A DNA stretch of 64,000 nucleotides from Climacium dendroides (Eukaryota; Streptophyta; Bryopsida; Hypnales; Climaciaceae). The stretch is taken from positions 8,184,001 through 8,248,000 of the forward strand of contig OX467082.1 of the NCBI GenBank assembly GCA_950106755.1. Reading direction: 5' to 3'. Both the position numbers and the translations under genes were made by a program. The notes beneath the pieces are model-generated. The model saw only the letters and a list, made by a program, of their open reading frames with translations, was not told the DNA's origin and made no database searches. Shown here one piece after another: positions 10,410 to 20,214 of the stretch (position 1 is its first letter; every line of letters starts with the position of its first letter).

Positions 10410-11422
10410 AGTTGGAGACGGGGAGAGTTCTTTTGGCATTTCCTTGTGTACTTTCCTTTGAACTAACTTTTGTGTATTTTTCCCGAGTATTGGTAAGAAT
10501 ATACTGAGTTAGGATAGGAAGGTGAGTACGGAGGTGTCAGTGGAGATTCTCCCCTTGATGTATGTTTCCGGTTCTAGGTACATGTGAGTAGGTTATGAAG
10601 AGTTAGGAGTGGATTCCAGTGCCTCAGCAACTACAGAAGTTTAGCATTCCGGATGAGAGATCCGTTGATCAGGCTAGGCGGATAGGGAGGGATTCCTTAG
10701 CTGCACTAGAACTCCTGGGTGGGAAATCCGGTTGAGTATCCTGACTCCTGTGAGGTCTTGCTATCGTTGTGGGTGAACGGAAGAACTTTTGTAGGTGTTG
10801 GAACGGACAGATTCACTTGTAGCCACCAAACTTCGTACGGAACGGATCAGTGTCAAGGTCGTTGTAGTATGAGAGGATCGTACGGGGGATCTTTGTGTGA
10901 CCTGTGATTCAGATTGCTATCCGGATTACTGTGAAGGATCAAACCGGATCCGTGTTAGTTAGGAGATCTGTGGATAGGAAAGTGGGCCTTCAGCCACTAT
11001 AAGTCACGGAAGGAGTGGTGGGCCTACCACTCTCAAATCCAAGCGGCGACCCCTCTGATGGTAAAACAGAGGTAAAACTAAACTGGATATGGAAGAAGGG
11101 ACTGGATCGGATCCGCTCAGGAGAATATATAGGACCGGAAGTTGTAGGGTCCAAAATTGAGAAGTCAGTCCAGAAATCGAGAACTAGTAAAAACCGGAAG
11201 TAGGATATAATCCGGTCGTAGGTTCCCGGTTGGTTTTGGTTGTTCCGGTCGTAAGAGGTAGAACCGGAAAAGTGGATTTGAGTGGTTTAATTGAGTTTAT
11301 CTCCTTGTTAGAGTTAGCTACTTCACAGGATCTCGTGGGTTCGATCTTTAGGGTCATTTTGTTATGCTCTAGAGTGATTTTTGTGAGTATAATAGGGAAA
11401 TTGCTTACTCTGTGCTACGACA
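10410..11422 (+). other. 3' part of the solo LTR, no gene
   Basis: This is noncoding LTR sequence. Near 11015-11075 the pattern 'cctctgatggtaaaacagaggtaaaac' can be matched with 29808 (cctctgagggtaaaatagagg), a conserved LTR landmark that supports a common family. Only short ORFs are present. Confidence 0.5.
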
Positions 11423-11427
11423 ACTTG
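11423..11427. repeat. Target-site duplication ACTTG (right)
   Basis: This is the second copy of the ACTTG target. The gene 1 frame resumes directly after it (codons for E-R-K-N-F-Y). Confidence 0.85.
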
Positions 11428-11771
11428 AAAGGAAGAACTTCTACATCATCAATGGGCAGTACAGTGTGACTTCCAGCAAAATGATGGTAGACCAAAACCT
11501 TGACGAATAGATTGTCAAGAACTTTCGTCAATGGGATTGCTACGTGGTCTGGTCCACAAATGCCCAGAAACTACGCGACATATCGGCGTACTACAATAGG
11601 GTCAACCACTTCGTGGCGCAGAAGCCCTCGTGGTCAACAAACATTCTGGGAGCCAGAAAAGTGTGGGAACTCATGGGGAGGCCACGCAATCCGAGGGAAG
11701 CGGCCCCAATAGCGACTATGTCCAACGTCAGGCGAAACGCTGAGAGTACAGCAAATAAGAAGAAATTCATG
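11428..11771 (+). CDS. Gene 1 exon A, 3' part (ParB-like motif)
   Basis: In the frame that continues from 7983, this part begins E-R-K-N-F and then reads YIINGQYSVTSSKMM. The motif matches the ParB/Srx signature (hydrophobic run, G-(Q/N)-(H/Y)-(S/R), small residues) and corresponds to FFVCDGNHRLLAW in gene 2. The signature His is Tyr here. A TAG at 11508-11510 interrupts the frame (D-E-stop-I-V-K), which otherwise runs to the splice donor ATG|gtaaga at 11771. The ParB assignment rests on this motif, its position before a methyltransferase-like region, and the parallel with gene 2. Confidence 0.55.
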
Positions 11772-12001
11772 GTAAGAGATTCAGGTCGACTCGACCTGAT
11801 CTGAGAATGTCGTCTGCCACCTAGTGTTCCAGCTAGCATAGGTGATGTATTGATTCTCTTCACGTGATAATGAATGAAGAGTTTGATGTAAGCAGAACGA
11901 CAAAGTTGCATTTGACGTTCAATATGAAATGTGTAGTTTAGGTCGGTCCGAGCTGAATAGAGAGCTCCAAATTGACTCTGACATACAAAATTGCGTTGCA
12001 G
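11772..12001 (+). promoter_or_regulatory. Gene 1 intron with two palindromes
   Basis: The donor is gtaaga and the acceptor is gttgcag. Palindromes of the upstream-array type occur at about 11780-11800 (AGGTCGACTCGACCT) and at 11940-11956 (AGGTCGGTCCGAGCT). The surrounding exons lack them. Confidence 0.65.
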
Positions 12002-13354
12002 GAATTCTCATCGGCAATGTACAAGCGGTTCGCTTTGCTAGATGTACTAAAGGCCCAGAAGGTTGCAAAAGGCAAGGACGCCAAGGAGAAGCTCGAGATC
12101 CGAAACGAGCTGAAGATAATCACAGCTTCGGACGACGTGTACAACCTGTGGAGCGAGGTCATTTCTAGTGCTGCGTACGGGGAGTTGATAGACCCCAATA
12201 CTAGACTGAAGTACAACGAAAAGGCGACTTGGAAGCCTGAGCAAGGAAATCTGACGCATGAGTTCTTCAAAGTGCTCGGAAACCTTTCCTTCAATGACTT
12301 GTCGAAGCTGGCCGAACATATTCTGCATCAGAATCCAGGGAGCAAGAACAAGGACTACCCAAAGGTCACAATCAAGCTTCTCTCTACTATACAGGAGAGC
12401 TGCTACACTGCTAAGGAGTGGATGGAGAGAAGGAAGCGCAAGCACAAGGTGAAGATGGAGCTTCACGCCCTGGACGCAAGCCTCGGGCTCATGTCCTCCT
12501 TGAACGAGCTGAACCACGAGAAGTGGAGGGAGTTCAAACAAAGTCGGAACTTCACGAGTGCCACCATGAACGTGCTGCTAGAGCAGCTAGGGAATGAATA
12601 CTGGATGGAGACGAAGCAGTCAAGAGCAAAGGGGAAGAGCGTTGAGGAGATGTCAATGTACGCGGCTGAGTTCTTCCGGGTCTTCCTACAGCAGAGAAAC
12701 AATTTTGTGCCCCCAAAATCCACTGCATACTATCGTCCATATGACGTTATGTATAAGACGCACCAGGATTGGCCTAGAGGCGTGCTCACTGCACAGAACG
12801 TGAAGGACATCAAGCTTGGAGTGTGGGACCTGCGTTACACCTCGAATGTGGTGTCAAAGTCTAAGTGTACGCCAGCCGATCCATACTTCGCTGTAGTTGT
12901 CGAGTCCTTCCAAGAAAAGGGCCAGCCCCTTCTCGAGGACATTCCGGTGTGGGTGCTCATTTGTTCCGACCTCACCGAGCAAACGCAAGCACTTCACTTT
13001 ATAGACAGCAATCCCGCGTTGAAGGAGTACTCCATGAGTTTCTCTAACTACATGCCCTCACCCAATGAGCGTATCGGTGACTTGTCTGCACGAAGCAAGA
13101 AGGCGGTGGAACCAATTTACTTGACCATTCTGCAAAGCCCAAGCAATGCTAGGACGGTGAGAATGAGGTCTTCCTATGATGCTCCCAATACTGAAACATT
13201 TACGAGGCCCGGGGCTTACAACGAGCTAGAGTTCAGGATTAATAATACTGAGCTACGGATGGAGTTCTTCCTCAATCTTGTGAGGAAATTCTGCGCTCCT
13301 GGAGAAAGCGTAATGTCATTCTTCGCTGGGTCGAAGTTCACGTGTGCTGCGATG
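12002..13354 (+). CDS. Gene 1 exon B (methyltransferase-like region)
   Basis: This 451-codon exon is open throughout and enters and leaves in phase 0 (acceptor gttgcag, donor ATG|gtaagc). The first 250 residues are helical and charged. Near residue 290 there is A-D-P-Y-F-A-V-V-V, which may be a degenerate motif IV (normally D/N/S-P-P-Y/F). The exon ends in APGESVMSFFAGSKFTCAAM. This closely resembles motif I of permuted N4/N6 amino-methyltransferases (G-x-x-V-x-D-x-F-x-G-S/T-G). The order motif IV then motif I fits the beta class. A weak motif IV may mean an inactive enzyme. Confidence 0.6.
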
Positions 13355-13688
13355 GTAAGCCTGAACACAATGAATTCCACAATGTAATGTTTTGGCTATA
13401 GTTAAGGTCGATTCGACCTGAATAAAATGAACATGTATTTCTTCTTGAAATTATAAGGTGATAGAAACCAGGTCGGGTCGACTTGACTCGTAGCATTCAC
13501 TGGAGTGTGTTCCTCCATAGTTTGGCTCGACCTGACCGGTGCCATTGAGTGCCCGAGAGTGAACTTCAGGTCGGGTCGACCTAACCCCATCTACTGTTGA
13601 CGTTATATGAAATACCATTGTATTCTCGTTAGGAAATTTTCATATTATCGTAATCTGATAGTATGTGATGCTGTGTGTGACTTTGCAG
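13355..13688 (+). promoter_or_regulatory. Gene 1 intron with four palindromes
   Basis: Palindromes or half-palindromes lie near 13403-13421 (AGGTCGATTCGACCT), 13470-13488, 13520-13538 and 13567-13585 (AGGTCGGGTCGACCT). The intron has a gtaagc donor and ctttgcag acceptor. This is the densest intronic cluster. Confidence 0.65.
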
Positions 13689-14658
13689 ATGACTGGGGTT
13701 AATGTGTTTGCTGTGGGGGACTCGGAGGAGTCTGACCAGTGGACTGAAATTGCGACCACTGCGAAGAAACTGGATAAGAACGATTTTCTTCCAGAGGGGT
13801 ACTTTGTCGATGAGGGCAAATTCCCGCGCCGACCATCGGGGTCAAGCACGCCTTCGTCATCAAAGCGCAAGGGGAAGGCAACTGGAGAGGCAAGCACGCC
13901 GTCCGGTCGGAGGTCATCTGCAATCATATTGTGTGAGTCCTCCGACAGAGATGGGGCAGCCGGTGATGACGATGACGACGACGTTCCCATGGATCGGAGC
14001 ACCCCTCCAGTGATCCGCTCTCAAAGCATCCGGGGATCATCAACGTCGTCGGGTCAACCACCTGACACCTCTGCCATGCCATCTCCAGCCTCCAAGGAGA
14101 AGCGGAAGAGGGGAAGATCGCAAGCCGCCGCCGACTATGATGCAGAAATTGCAGAGCTGAAGAGGAGGCGGGAACTAGATCAAATGATGTTTGACAAGCA
14201 GGCCAGGGAGATGGCGGAGTTGCGACAGTTTATAGTGGCAATGTCACAAAAGAACGACTCCAAACTGGAGGCCATTATCAACAGTCTTGGTGGGGCCATG
14301 CCTCTTGCATCCGTACAGCCGTCTCAAGTTGACCAAGTGCTTTTGCTGCAGGGAGCGCCAACAAGACCAACGATGAGTGCATCTTCAAGCTTACCCTCCA
14401 CTCCACGATTGACTGGGGTGCCTTCTGTCTCTCCCACTCCTCTTGCAAGTTCCGTAGATCCTTCAGCTCCTCCTCCTACTGAGGAGTGCCCCTCCACCCC
14501 TGCACCTCCACCTGATGACGAGGACATGGCTCGAGTTCCACTTGATGGTGGCAGGTCCTCAGAGACCTTGGAGTCTAGCCCGAAGATGCCCGCGGATCCT
14601 GCCATCGCCATTGATGATGATCGGAGTCATGCATTGGATGGCCAGGATGCACCATCAG
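13689..14658 (+). CDS. Gene 1 exon C (end of SAM-binding motif, low-complexity linker)
   Basis: The exon starts MTGVNVFAVGDSEES, which completes the methyltransferase motif I/II region (the acidic residue after a beta strand normally contacts SAM). The rest is a Ser/Pro/Thr-rich, mostly disordered linker. It has an Asp run near codons 98-105 and a K/R-rich segment that could act as a nuclear localisation signal (KEKRKRGR). A short helical part follows near codons 155-200. The donor CAG|gttgac leaves phase 1, matched by the next acceptor. Confidence 0.55.
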
Positions 14659-14909
14659 GTTGACCACACAATCACTCGATGTCATTTGTATAGAATTAGC
14701 TCGACTCGAGCTGATTTGTGTCATAGGTTGTACTTAGATAGAGACCCTTAGTGTGGGAGACAATACTTTTTGATAGAAAACAATTTTTTGGCTAATCCAT
14801 ATCTTCATGTAAGATGATGACTTTTTTGTACTCAATTTTATTAATCAATTATACGTATTTTTCTGTACAAATTTTAAGTCTTGTTTGTCTGGCCCTTCCT
14901 GAATTGCAG
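14659..14909 (+). promoter_or_regulatory. Gene 1 intron with one palindrome
   Basis: AGCTCGACTCGAGCT lies at about 14699-14713, a variant of the array palindrome with both arms changed in concert (AGGTC to AGCTC). The rest is AT-rich. Confidence 0.5.
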
Positions 14910-15142
14910 AACCTCCTCTGATGGCTATCTCAACTGGATCGAATGATCTTCCGAAATCTATTGCTCATGTACAGCATGTACAATGTCCAACATTTGGTTG
15001 TGGCATTATAGAAGCTACAAGTGGAGGTGCACCGGAATCTGAGTCCATGCACTTAGATGATGACGTCTCTATTCCCGACGCTCAGCTTCTGGAGATTGAA
15101 ATGCCAGACCCTGTTGGACCAACGTTGTCTTTGCCGGAAAAG
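14910..15142 (+). CDS. Gene 1 exon D (linker)
   Basis: The acceptor gaattgcag and the donor AAG|gtaacc agree in phase with their neighbours. The 78 residues are acidic and linker-like. No domain is recognised. Confidence 0.5.
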
Positions 15143-15298
15143 GTAACCTCGTGCCCATGCGTCCTTGATCTCTGCGCTAATAGGTACCTCTATGTTCATA
15201 TATAGTCTGCGACAATTGGATTTTGCCTTTTTCCTTGAGTTTCAAAATGTGTCAGTGCAGCTTAGTAACTGGATGCACATTTGTCCGTTTGATAGCAG

Positions 15299-16099
15299 GG
15301 ATCGGTTCCCCCGTCTGAACGTGGAGATACGTCGAAGGATGTTGAGATTCCATTGACGTCCAGGGTGACCGTCGCCGAGAAGTGGCTGAATGTTGTCCTG
15401 GACTTGAATGGAGTCTTGTGTGTCTGTGAAGACGCCAAGTACAAGGGGTGGGCTGTGCACGTCGGGAATGCAGACCAACCGCACTCCGCCACGATTCCTG
15501 CGATTGTGGGACCTAAGGCGGTCTTTGTCCGCCCAAATTGCGCTCATTTCCTTCGTGAGCTAGGATTGATAGCACACGTTTCTATTTGGAGCTCCATGAA
15601 GAAGTTTACCGTTCAAAAAATCGTCGATTATCTTTTTGTCGGTCTGGATAAGCCTCGCATCATACTTGGGCAGGAGTCTTGCACGACGCTCAAGTGTGAG
15701 GAACAGGGCCGGATAGTCACATTCAGGGAGCCAGGCACCACTAAGGACCTGTTCGTGAAGGACGCGAACACCTTGTTTAATAATTTCAATGGGCATTTTC
15801 TTCGAGAGAATACTGTCATAGTTGACGATAGTCCTATGAAGCACTTCATGAACAAGTCGGAGAACGTCGTTCTCTCCATCAGTTGGTCTCCCAAGGGTAA
15901 CGGCCCCAGGGACTCATATTTGGACATGGTCCTTTTGCCCTGGCTCAGGCGACTTCACGTAGCTCGAGATGAAGGGTTGAAATCATTTCGCACGAGTAGT
16001 GCGGGGAAAATTGGGCGGAAGATGTTGTATGACGAGAGAAATCGTGGCATGTACAATAGTCTTATGGATGCAGTCAGAGTGTCTTCAGCGTACCGATAG
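15299..16099 (+). CDS. Gene 1 exon E: FCP1/NIF-type HAD phosphatase domain
   Basis: The acceptor gatagcag opens a frame that runs 267 codons to TAG 16097-16099. The domain shows VVLDLNGVL (HAD motif 1, with D-L-N in place of the usual D-x-D) and VFVRPNCAHFLREL (the R-P-x-x-x-x-F-L signature of FCP1/NIF). Motif 2 is IWSSMKKF, and VIVDDSPMKHF carries the acidic pair of the last HAD motif. The length of about 190 residues is normal for NIF phosphatases. The second nucleophile-motif Asp is replaced by Asn, so catalysis may be altered or lost. FCP1-like enzymes act on phosphorylated Ser in RNA polymerase II tails. Why one is joined to a methyltransferase-like protein is unknown. A TGA follows 12 codons after the TAG. 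Confidence 0.7.
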   Translation, partial: GSVPPSERGDTSKDVEIPLTSRVTVAEKWLNVVLDLNGVLCVCEDAKYKGWAVHVGNADQPHSATIPAIVGPKAVFVRPNCAHFLRELGLIAHVSIWSSMKKFTVQKIVDYLFVGLDKPRIILGQESCTTLKCEEQGRIVTFREPGTTKDLFVKDANTLFNNFNGHFLRENTVIVDDSPMKHFMNKSENVVLSISWSPKGNGPRDSYLDMVLLPWLRRLHVARDEGLKSFRTSSAGKIGRKMLYDERNRGMYNSLMDAVRVSSAYR

Positions 16100-16194
16100 C
16101 GCACTGCATTTCATTGCTGTTCATGAGCCACGTGGATGCAGTGACTGTGTCATCGTCTAATCGGCGTTACGAGAGGGTATTTTATTTATTGCTT

Positions 16195-16395
16195 TAGTTC
16201 AGGTTGAGTCGTGCTGAATGGCATGTGGATTGTTCTCTGAGTTCCTAGTGAACTTCAGCTCGCCTCGACCTTAATGGCTCGTGCATTCGCATGTATGGTT
16301 AGAGATATACGTAATTTTTGTAATATAATTTTTTTATGAATACCTTTCTGTATTTTCTTCTTCCTCCAGTTTAGGTCAGGTCGACCACATTCGAT
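16195..16395 (+). promoter_or_regulatory. Degenerate palindromes downstream of gene 1
   Basis: Weak copies lie near 16200 (CAGGTTGAGTCGTGCTG), 16256 (CAGCTCGCCTCGACCTT) and 16373 (AGGTCAGGTCGACC). They extend the motif family past the end of the phosphatase exon, as expected if the whole 5.7-16.4 kb segment is one mobile unit. Confidence 0.45.
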
Positions 16396-16502
16396 GGCCA
16401 GGACTTCCTAGACTGCAAATTTGCTATTGGAGTTTACTTGTAAATGTAATGACAGTTACAATTTTTGATTAAATTGTTCTAATCTCTTTGTTTTCTTAGA
16501 AT

Positions 16503-16904
16503 TTGGGAACGTCGTCCTCTCTAATTTGGCACACCAATCTTCCGTGCACTGCATCAGCTGACTCTTTCTCCGACTACGGGCAGAATCTAATTCTAAGTAC
16601 AGGAAACTTCATGTGTTCGGTTGCCACTGCAAATTCGACAATGGACTTCTCCCTAAAGCCCGTTGATGATGGAGTGGTGGATAGTCCCCTGGGTTCAGCT
16701 CCACATCGTCCAAAATCATGTTCTCCATCGCCCATGAAGTCTAGCGATGTTTTTGCTACACCGATGTCGTCCTCACCTTGCGATAGAGCAACACAGCGAA
16801 AACTATATGGTGAGGTTGTGGGTCCTTCTTCAAATGTCCAAGGAAGTATGTGGGCTTTCCAAGCTCATGAATTACAAGCAAGTACAACCATAGGTCGAAG
16901 ATGA
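16503..16904 (+). CDS. Possible last exon of gene 1 (Ser/Pro-rich)
   Basis: After the acceptor-like ttttcttag at 16494-16500, a 133-codon frame stays open to TGA. It is Ser/Pro/Thr-rich and disordered-looking, similar in style to the gene 1 linkers. No clear donor joins it to the phosphatase exon, so it may be a 3' exon of an alternative transcript or chance. Confidence 0.3.
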   Translation: MGTSSSLIWHTNLPCTASADSFSDYGQNLILSTGNFMCSVATANSTMDFSLKPVDDGVVDSPLGSAPHRPKSCSPSPMKSSDVFATPMSSSPCDRATQRKLYGEVVGPSSNVQGSMWAFQAHELQASTTIGRR

Positions 16905-17154
16905 CGAAGGCAATCGTGGTGCTCAAGAATAAATGACACGTATAGTACTTGTTCATAGTGTAGAGTCATACATTCATGCTTCATGAAAGCTCAATGTGCA
17001 TATTACAAAAGAACTCAGAGCTCGAGTGAATCACACTCGTGGCTTTTACAGTGTACGTAGAACAATGTAATGAACTACATTACTGGCCTTTATAGTTCGT
17101 TGCCTGTAATATAGTGTCACTGGACTTTGCCAAGCATAGTTGAAGATATATGGA
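16905..17154. other. Intergenic, nothing recognised
   Basis: About 250 bp with only short ORFs and no visible repeat, between gene 1 and the dispersed repeat. Confidence 0.4.
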
Positions 17155-17326
17155 ACAACTCATGGTGTACTTATGATATTTGATTCCTACTTGTGTTCAT
17201 CTGATTTTAATTCTTGTATGATTTGAATATTGTTTGAGGAATTCTCTTCTCCGTTTTCAAATGAAATTAAACTTCTGTAACTCTCATTTCCGTGGAATAC
17301 TCTCATTTTAATGAATATTACGTTGA
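17155..17326. repeat. Dispersed ~200-bp repeat, copy 2
   Basis: This near-identical copy of 464-668 ends at the same 'attacgtt'. Its right edge abuts the truncated C-terminus of the CACTA transposase, so it either inserted there or its mobilisation deleted the rest. Confidence 0.7.
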
Positions 17327-18564
17327 TAGTGAAATGAAAAATTTCTTGGTCACTAACCAAGGCTCAAAGTTGTATATTAGAATTAGCACTGGCCAAGTCG
17401 ACCAATTACTGTTGTTCAACTTGAATGGATTCACACCATCTAAAGCTAGAGCCAGCCGCATGTTTCGCACCTCAGAGCTAAAGTGCCGAATGCGACGTCT
17501 GTGTCGATGTGCTTCCAAGCAGGACTATCGACAACTGAACGCATGATCCCGTCATCACTAACATGCTTGAGGTAGCCAGTCAACATCCGAGCTATCTCTA
17601 GTGAGCACCACATTCGTTTGAATCGAGGAATGAGTGGAAAGTGCCGAATGACCTTGGAGGGAATGTTATTGGAGCCATCCATCCACCGGGAGCTACTACA
17701 ATGGGGACAAATCTCCAATGATGAATATTCATCTTCAAAAAGGATACAACCATTTGGACACCCATGCACGTTGTTGTAATGCAAGCCTAATTTCCTAATG
17801 GTCTTTCGTGCTTCGTAATGGGATCCCGGCAGCTGATTACCTCTTGGTAGTAAGTCCACAGACAAATACCGGAACAACTCATCACTAAACCTATTGCTCA
17901 CCCGAAACACCGTACACATGTTCATAATTATGATGGTGGCTGAGACAACACTTGTCCCTGATCCATTGTACAATGGGGTAGTAGCTTGTCTGTAAAGGTC
18001 CTCCAATCCGTCCACACTATCACCACCAACGTCATCGTTGTCGGGAAACTCCACACTACCTTCAGCCTCTCCGTGGAGTGCGTCTCCTCTGTCCAATGCC
18101 TCAAGGACCTGCCGGTAGACTTCGTGATATGCATCTAAAGGGATGTGGGGCTCTGAATCAGCTTGCCCTGCATTTTCAGGCTGTGCGACGTTGTTGTTGA
18201 TGTCAGGCTCAATGTCAGAGGGAGCATTGTCAATGACATCATCGTCATAAGCAATGTCCTCTACCCACATTCCCCGCCGTGGATAGCCCTCGGGGGGGTC
18301 TCCATCCAGTAAGGATTTTGTGAGAAATGGATCCCGACCAACCTCTCCGTGGTACCGGCGAATAACCTGAATGGTTTTTTGTAAACCGCCCTTGCAATCC
18401 CTACAGGGACACCAGAAGGATCGAATGTTTTCCTCTGTGGCCACTCTCAACTCAGTGTGCAAAATCAAGTCACCAAGTGGAATGTGGCGTAACGTGCGTC
18501 CGTCTTCTGAAATACAGATAGTTGCACCTTGTCGGCGGGTTTGGGAATTGAGACGCCACGCCAT
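17327..18564 (-). pseudogene. CACTA (En/Spm) TNP2 transposase, truncated and frameshifted
   Basis: Reading from 18564 down, the N-terminal part has the Cys-rich C-P-C-R-D-C-K-G-G of CACTA transposases and an acidic middle. It then has the TNP2 core: GCPNGCILF, ICPHCSSSRW, SKVIRHFPLIPRFKRMW and SPAWKHID. Near 17480-17520 the frame shifts by one; the next frame carries VRNMRLALALDGVNPF and WPVLILIYNFEPWL, both classic TNP2 motifs. The sequence then stops abruptly at the dispersed repeat. At least half of a usual TNP2 is therefore missing. The ATG at 18564 directly follows an acceptor-like tttgtag, so it is probably an exon start and the true start lies upstream. The copy cannot be active. Confidence 0.88.
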
Positions 18565-18599
18565 CTACAAAGTGAATACAAGGTCACAACCAAGTGTTA

Positions 18600-20214
18600 A
18601 AGAGTGTTTAGGTTGAGAATGATACAAATTTGAGTGTGACATACAACGCACATTGCTTCCATGGCCAAGTTCCATCATTGCAGGACAACCTGGATCTTCA
18701 AATCACAACTGAAGACGTGCGTTAAGATTCCTTCACAATTAGCGTGCCTTTCTCAATGAAAGCATTACTAGAATGAATTCATTGTTTTACTTCTAGGCCC
18801 ACACTGTGTCATCCAAGGATCGAAATGTAAATTTCAATTGATGGCACTTAGAGCCCTGTATTGACTGTCAAAGAGGATGTCCAAAGTGACGTCAACAATG
18901 ACATCAACCTGAGTTTGTTTACACAGAAACTTTAGATGCCTCATCCGAAGTCGTCACAGAGCATGTTGTAAGTGATAGCATTGTGCACAAGAAGACATGT
19001 TCTTCAACATGAATATGACAGGCTAGATGTCCATTGTGACATCATCGACAACAGGAGTCCGTACGAACAGAGTCCAAGCTGAGGACTTTCTCCACGTGTT
19101 TAAGGGCTGTCCCACAATGACAGAGGTGACCACATTGCCCATGACTACTATCTTTTGTGTCTCATCAGTTGAGGGCGCACCACCTTATACCATAGAGTGT
19201 ATACGTTCCTCACCAATATGGCCGTATACTGTGAATTGCCACTACGTCGTAGGGTGGTACGCTTTGCGGAGCCTTGCCAGGAGGCGTCTGTCGTCCCGGC
19301 GGAAGACTCGGAGGCGGCTTCGTTGCTCACTAGTCTTGTCTGTGGGCATATATGTACCAATCTAGAAGGTCAGTCTGTGAAGACTCTACAAAGTACTGCT
19401 GGAGGAATCCTTCGACGCAGCTCTCGCCACACCGTCGAGGATGCTCTCCCACTTCAAACATTGCCTCCAAGGCATGAGTGCATTGCAAAGGAAGGTGCCG
19501 TCCAGCAGGTAATTTCCAATGTACACAACTTCTTTCAGGAAACGATGAAATATCGTGTAATTGGGATACTGGCGCGCCTCGCAACTGCATTAGGGTTGCA
19601 GGGAGGACTGCCGCTGTCGCTCCGCGCGGGGTTAGGGTTTCCAGGCACGGGGGCACGGGCTTCCGGTGGCGCGGGCGCGACTCAGGCGTTTGCCGTGACG
19701 GGCATAGGGGCTCGTAGGGGGCCACCTCAGCTGTAGGCGGGGGCGGGCCTTCAATTCCATAGCACCCCACTTCCGCCACGCTGCGTTGGTTTGAACGCGC
19801 GGCCTGGAAGAACCCTGAAATTTCAACGTTTGTGTAATGCTTGAATTGCGTTCGTCTTTGGAGCCAGCCTTGCTAATGTGAGAGAGGTGAGGTAGGTGCT
19901 CCCCAATCGGCATCGGTTTTGTAGTTTGAAATTTTCATTCTTGTGTCAATTTGGCAAGGGCGGCGTTCTTACATACAGTTGCAAGGGGCGCAGCTCTCCA
20001 CCGATTTGGAGCAACAAGGGTTCCAATCTTGCGCCACAGGTTCATGGGAGGCTAGAACACGCCTTGTAGCAAGTCGATTGCGCGCAGGTTTTGAGGTTGC
20101 CAAGATGCCTCCCCAATGTGTGACCTTTGTTGTGGACGCTCATGTGTGCGTTTGTGTGTGAGGAGGGTATAGAACGGTGAGTTCTACGTGCAGTGGAGAG
20201 GGGCAGGTGAGAAA
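18600..20214. promoter_or_regulatory. Divergent promoter region of the CACTA element
   Basis: The region lies between the reverse-strand TNP2 and the forward-strand TnpA-like gene. It contains TGACGT/GATGTC words near 18870-18910 (agtgacgtcaacaatgacat), and a GC-rich, CpG-rich block at about 19565-19760 that could hold the start sites. ORFs here have no recognisable domain. Confidence 0.5.

Larger units (their letters stand above)
7984..11422 (+). mobile_element. Solo LTR (3,439 bp) carrying an internal ORF, copy 1 of the long-LTR family
   Basis: The edges are TG (TGTGACAACTC) and CA (GTGCTACGACA), with a 5-bp duplication on each side. The 3' edge matches the LTR ends of the other copies (TATGACA at 46476 on the reverse strand; ctacaaca at 52385). 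No primer site, gag or pol follows, so this is a solo LTR left by LTR-LTR recombination. The LTR is unusually long and carries a 537-codon ORF. TATA-like boxes lie at 8268 and 10392. CCGG-type words (ccggaa, atccgg) are very frequent. The insertion lies inside gene 1's ParB-like exon and is younger than that gene copy. Confidence 0.85.
6891..16099 (+). pseudogene. Gene 1: ParB-like / DNA methyltransferase-like / FCP1-phosphatase fusion, split by a solo LTR
   Basis: This gene-level entry links exons 6891-7983 plus 11428-11771 (one exon split by an LTR), 12002-13354, 13689-14658, 14910-15142 and 15299-16099. All introns are GT-AG and every splice phase agrees, giving about 1,600 codons. A ParB-like motif (YIINGQYSV) lies near codon 370. 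A methyltransferase motif-I-like block (FFAGSKFTCAAM then GVNVFAVGDSEE) spans the 13354/13689 junction. An FCP1/NIF-type HAD phosphatase domain lies at the C-terminus. The copy is damaged by in-frame TAG codons at 7467 and 11508 and by the LTR. Family functions would be DNA binding or cutting by ParB-type domains, DNA N4/N6 methylation and phosphatase activity. A combined role is inference. Confidence 0.7.

Noticed and set aside
17351..17362. CACTAACCAAGG as the left end of the CACTA element
   Set aside because: It lies inside the TNP2 coding sequence (complement of the W-L-V-T-K region) and does not match the right terminus CACTATAAGA.
19197..19779. Long ORFs on both strands in the GC-rich block at 19.2-19.8 kb
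   Set aside because: Open frames on both strands in GC-rich DNA are expected by chance. No domain and no splice support.
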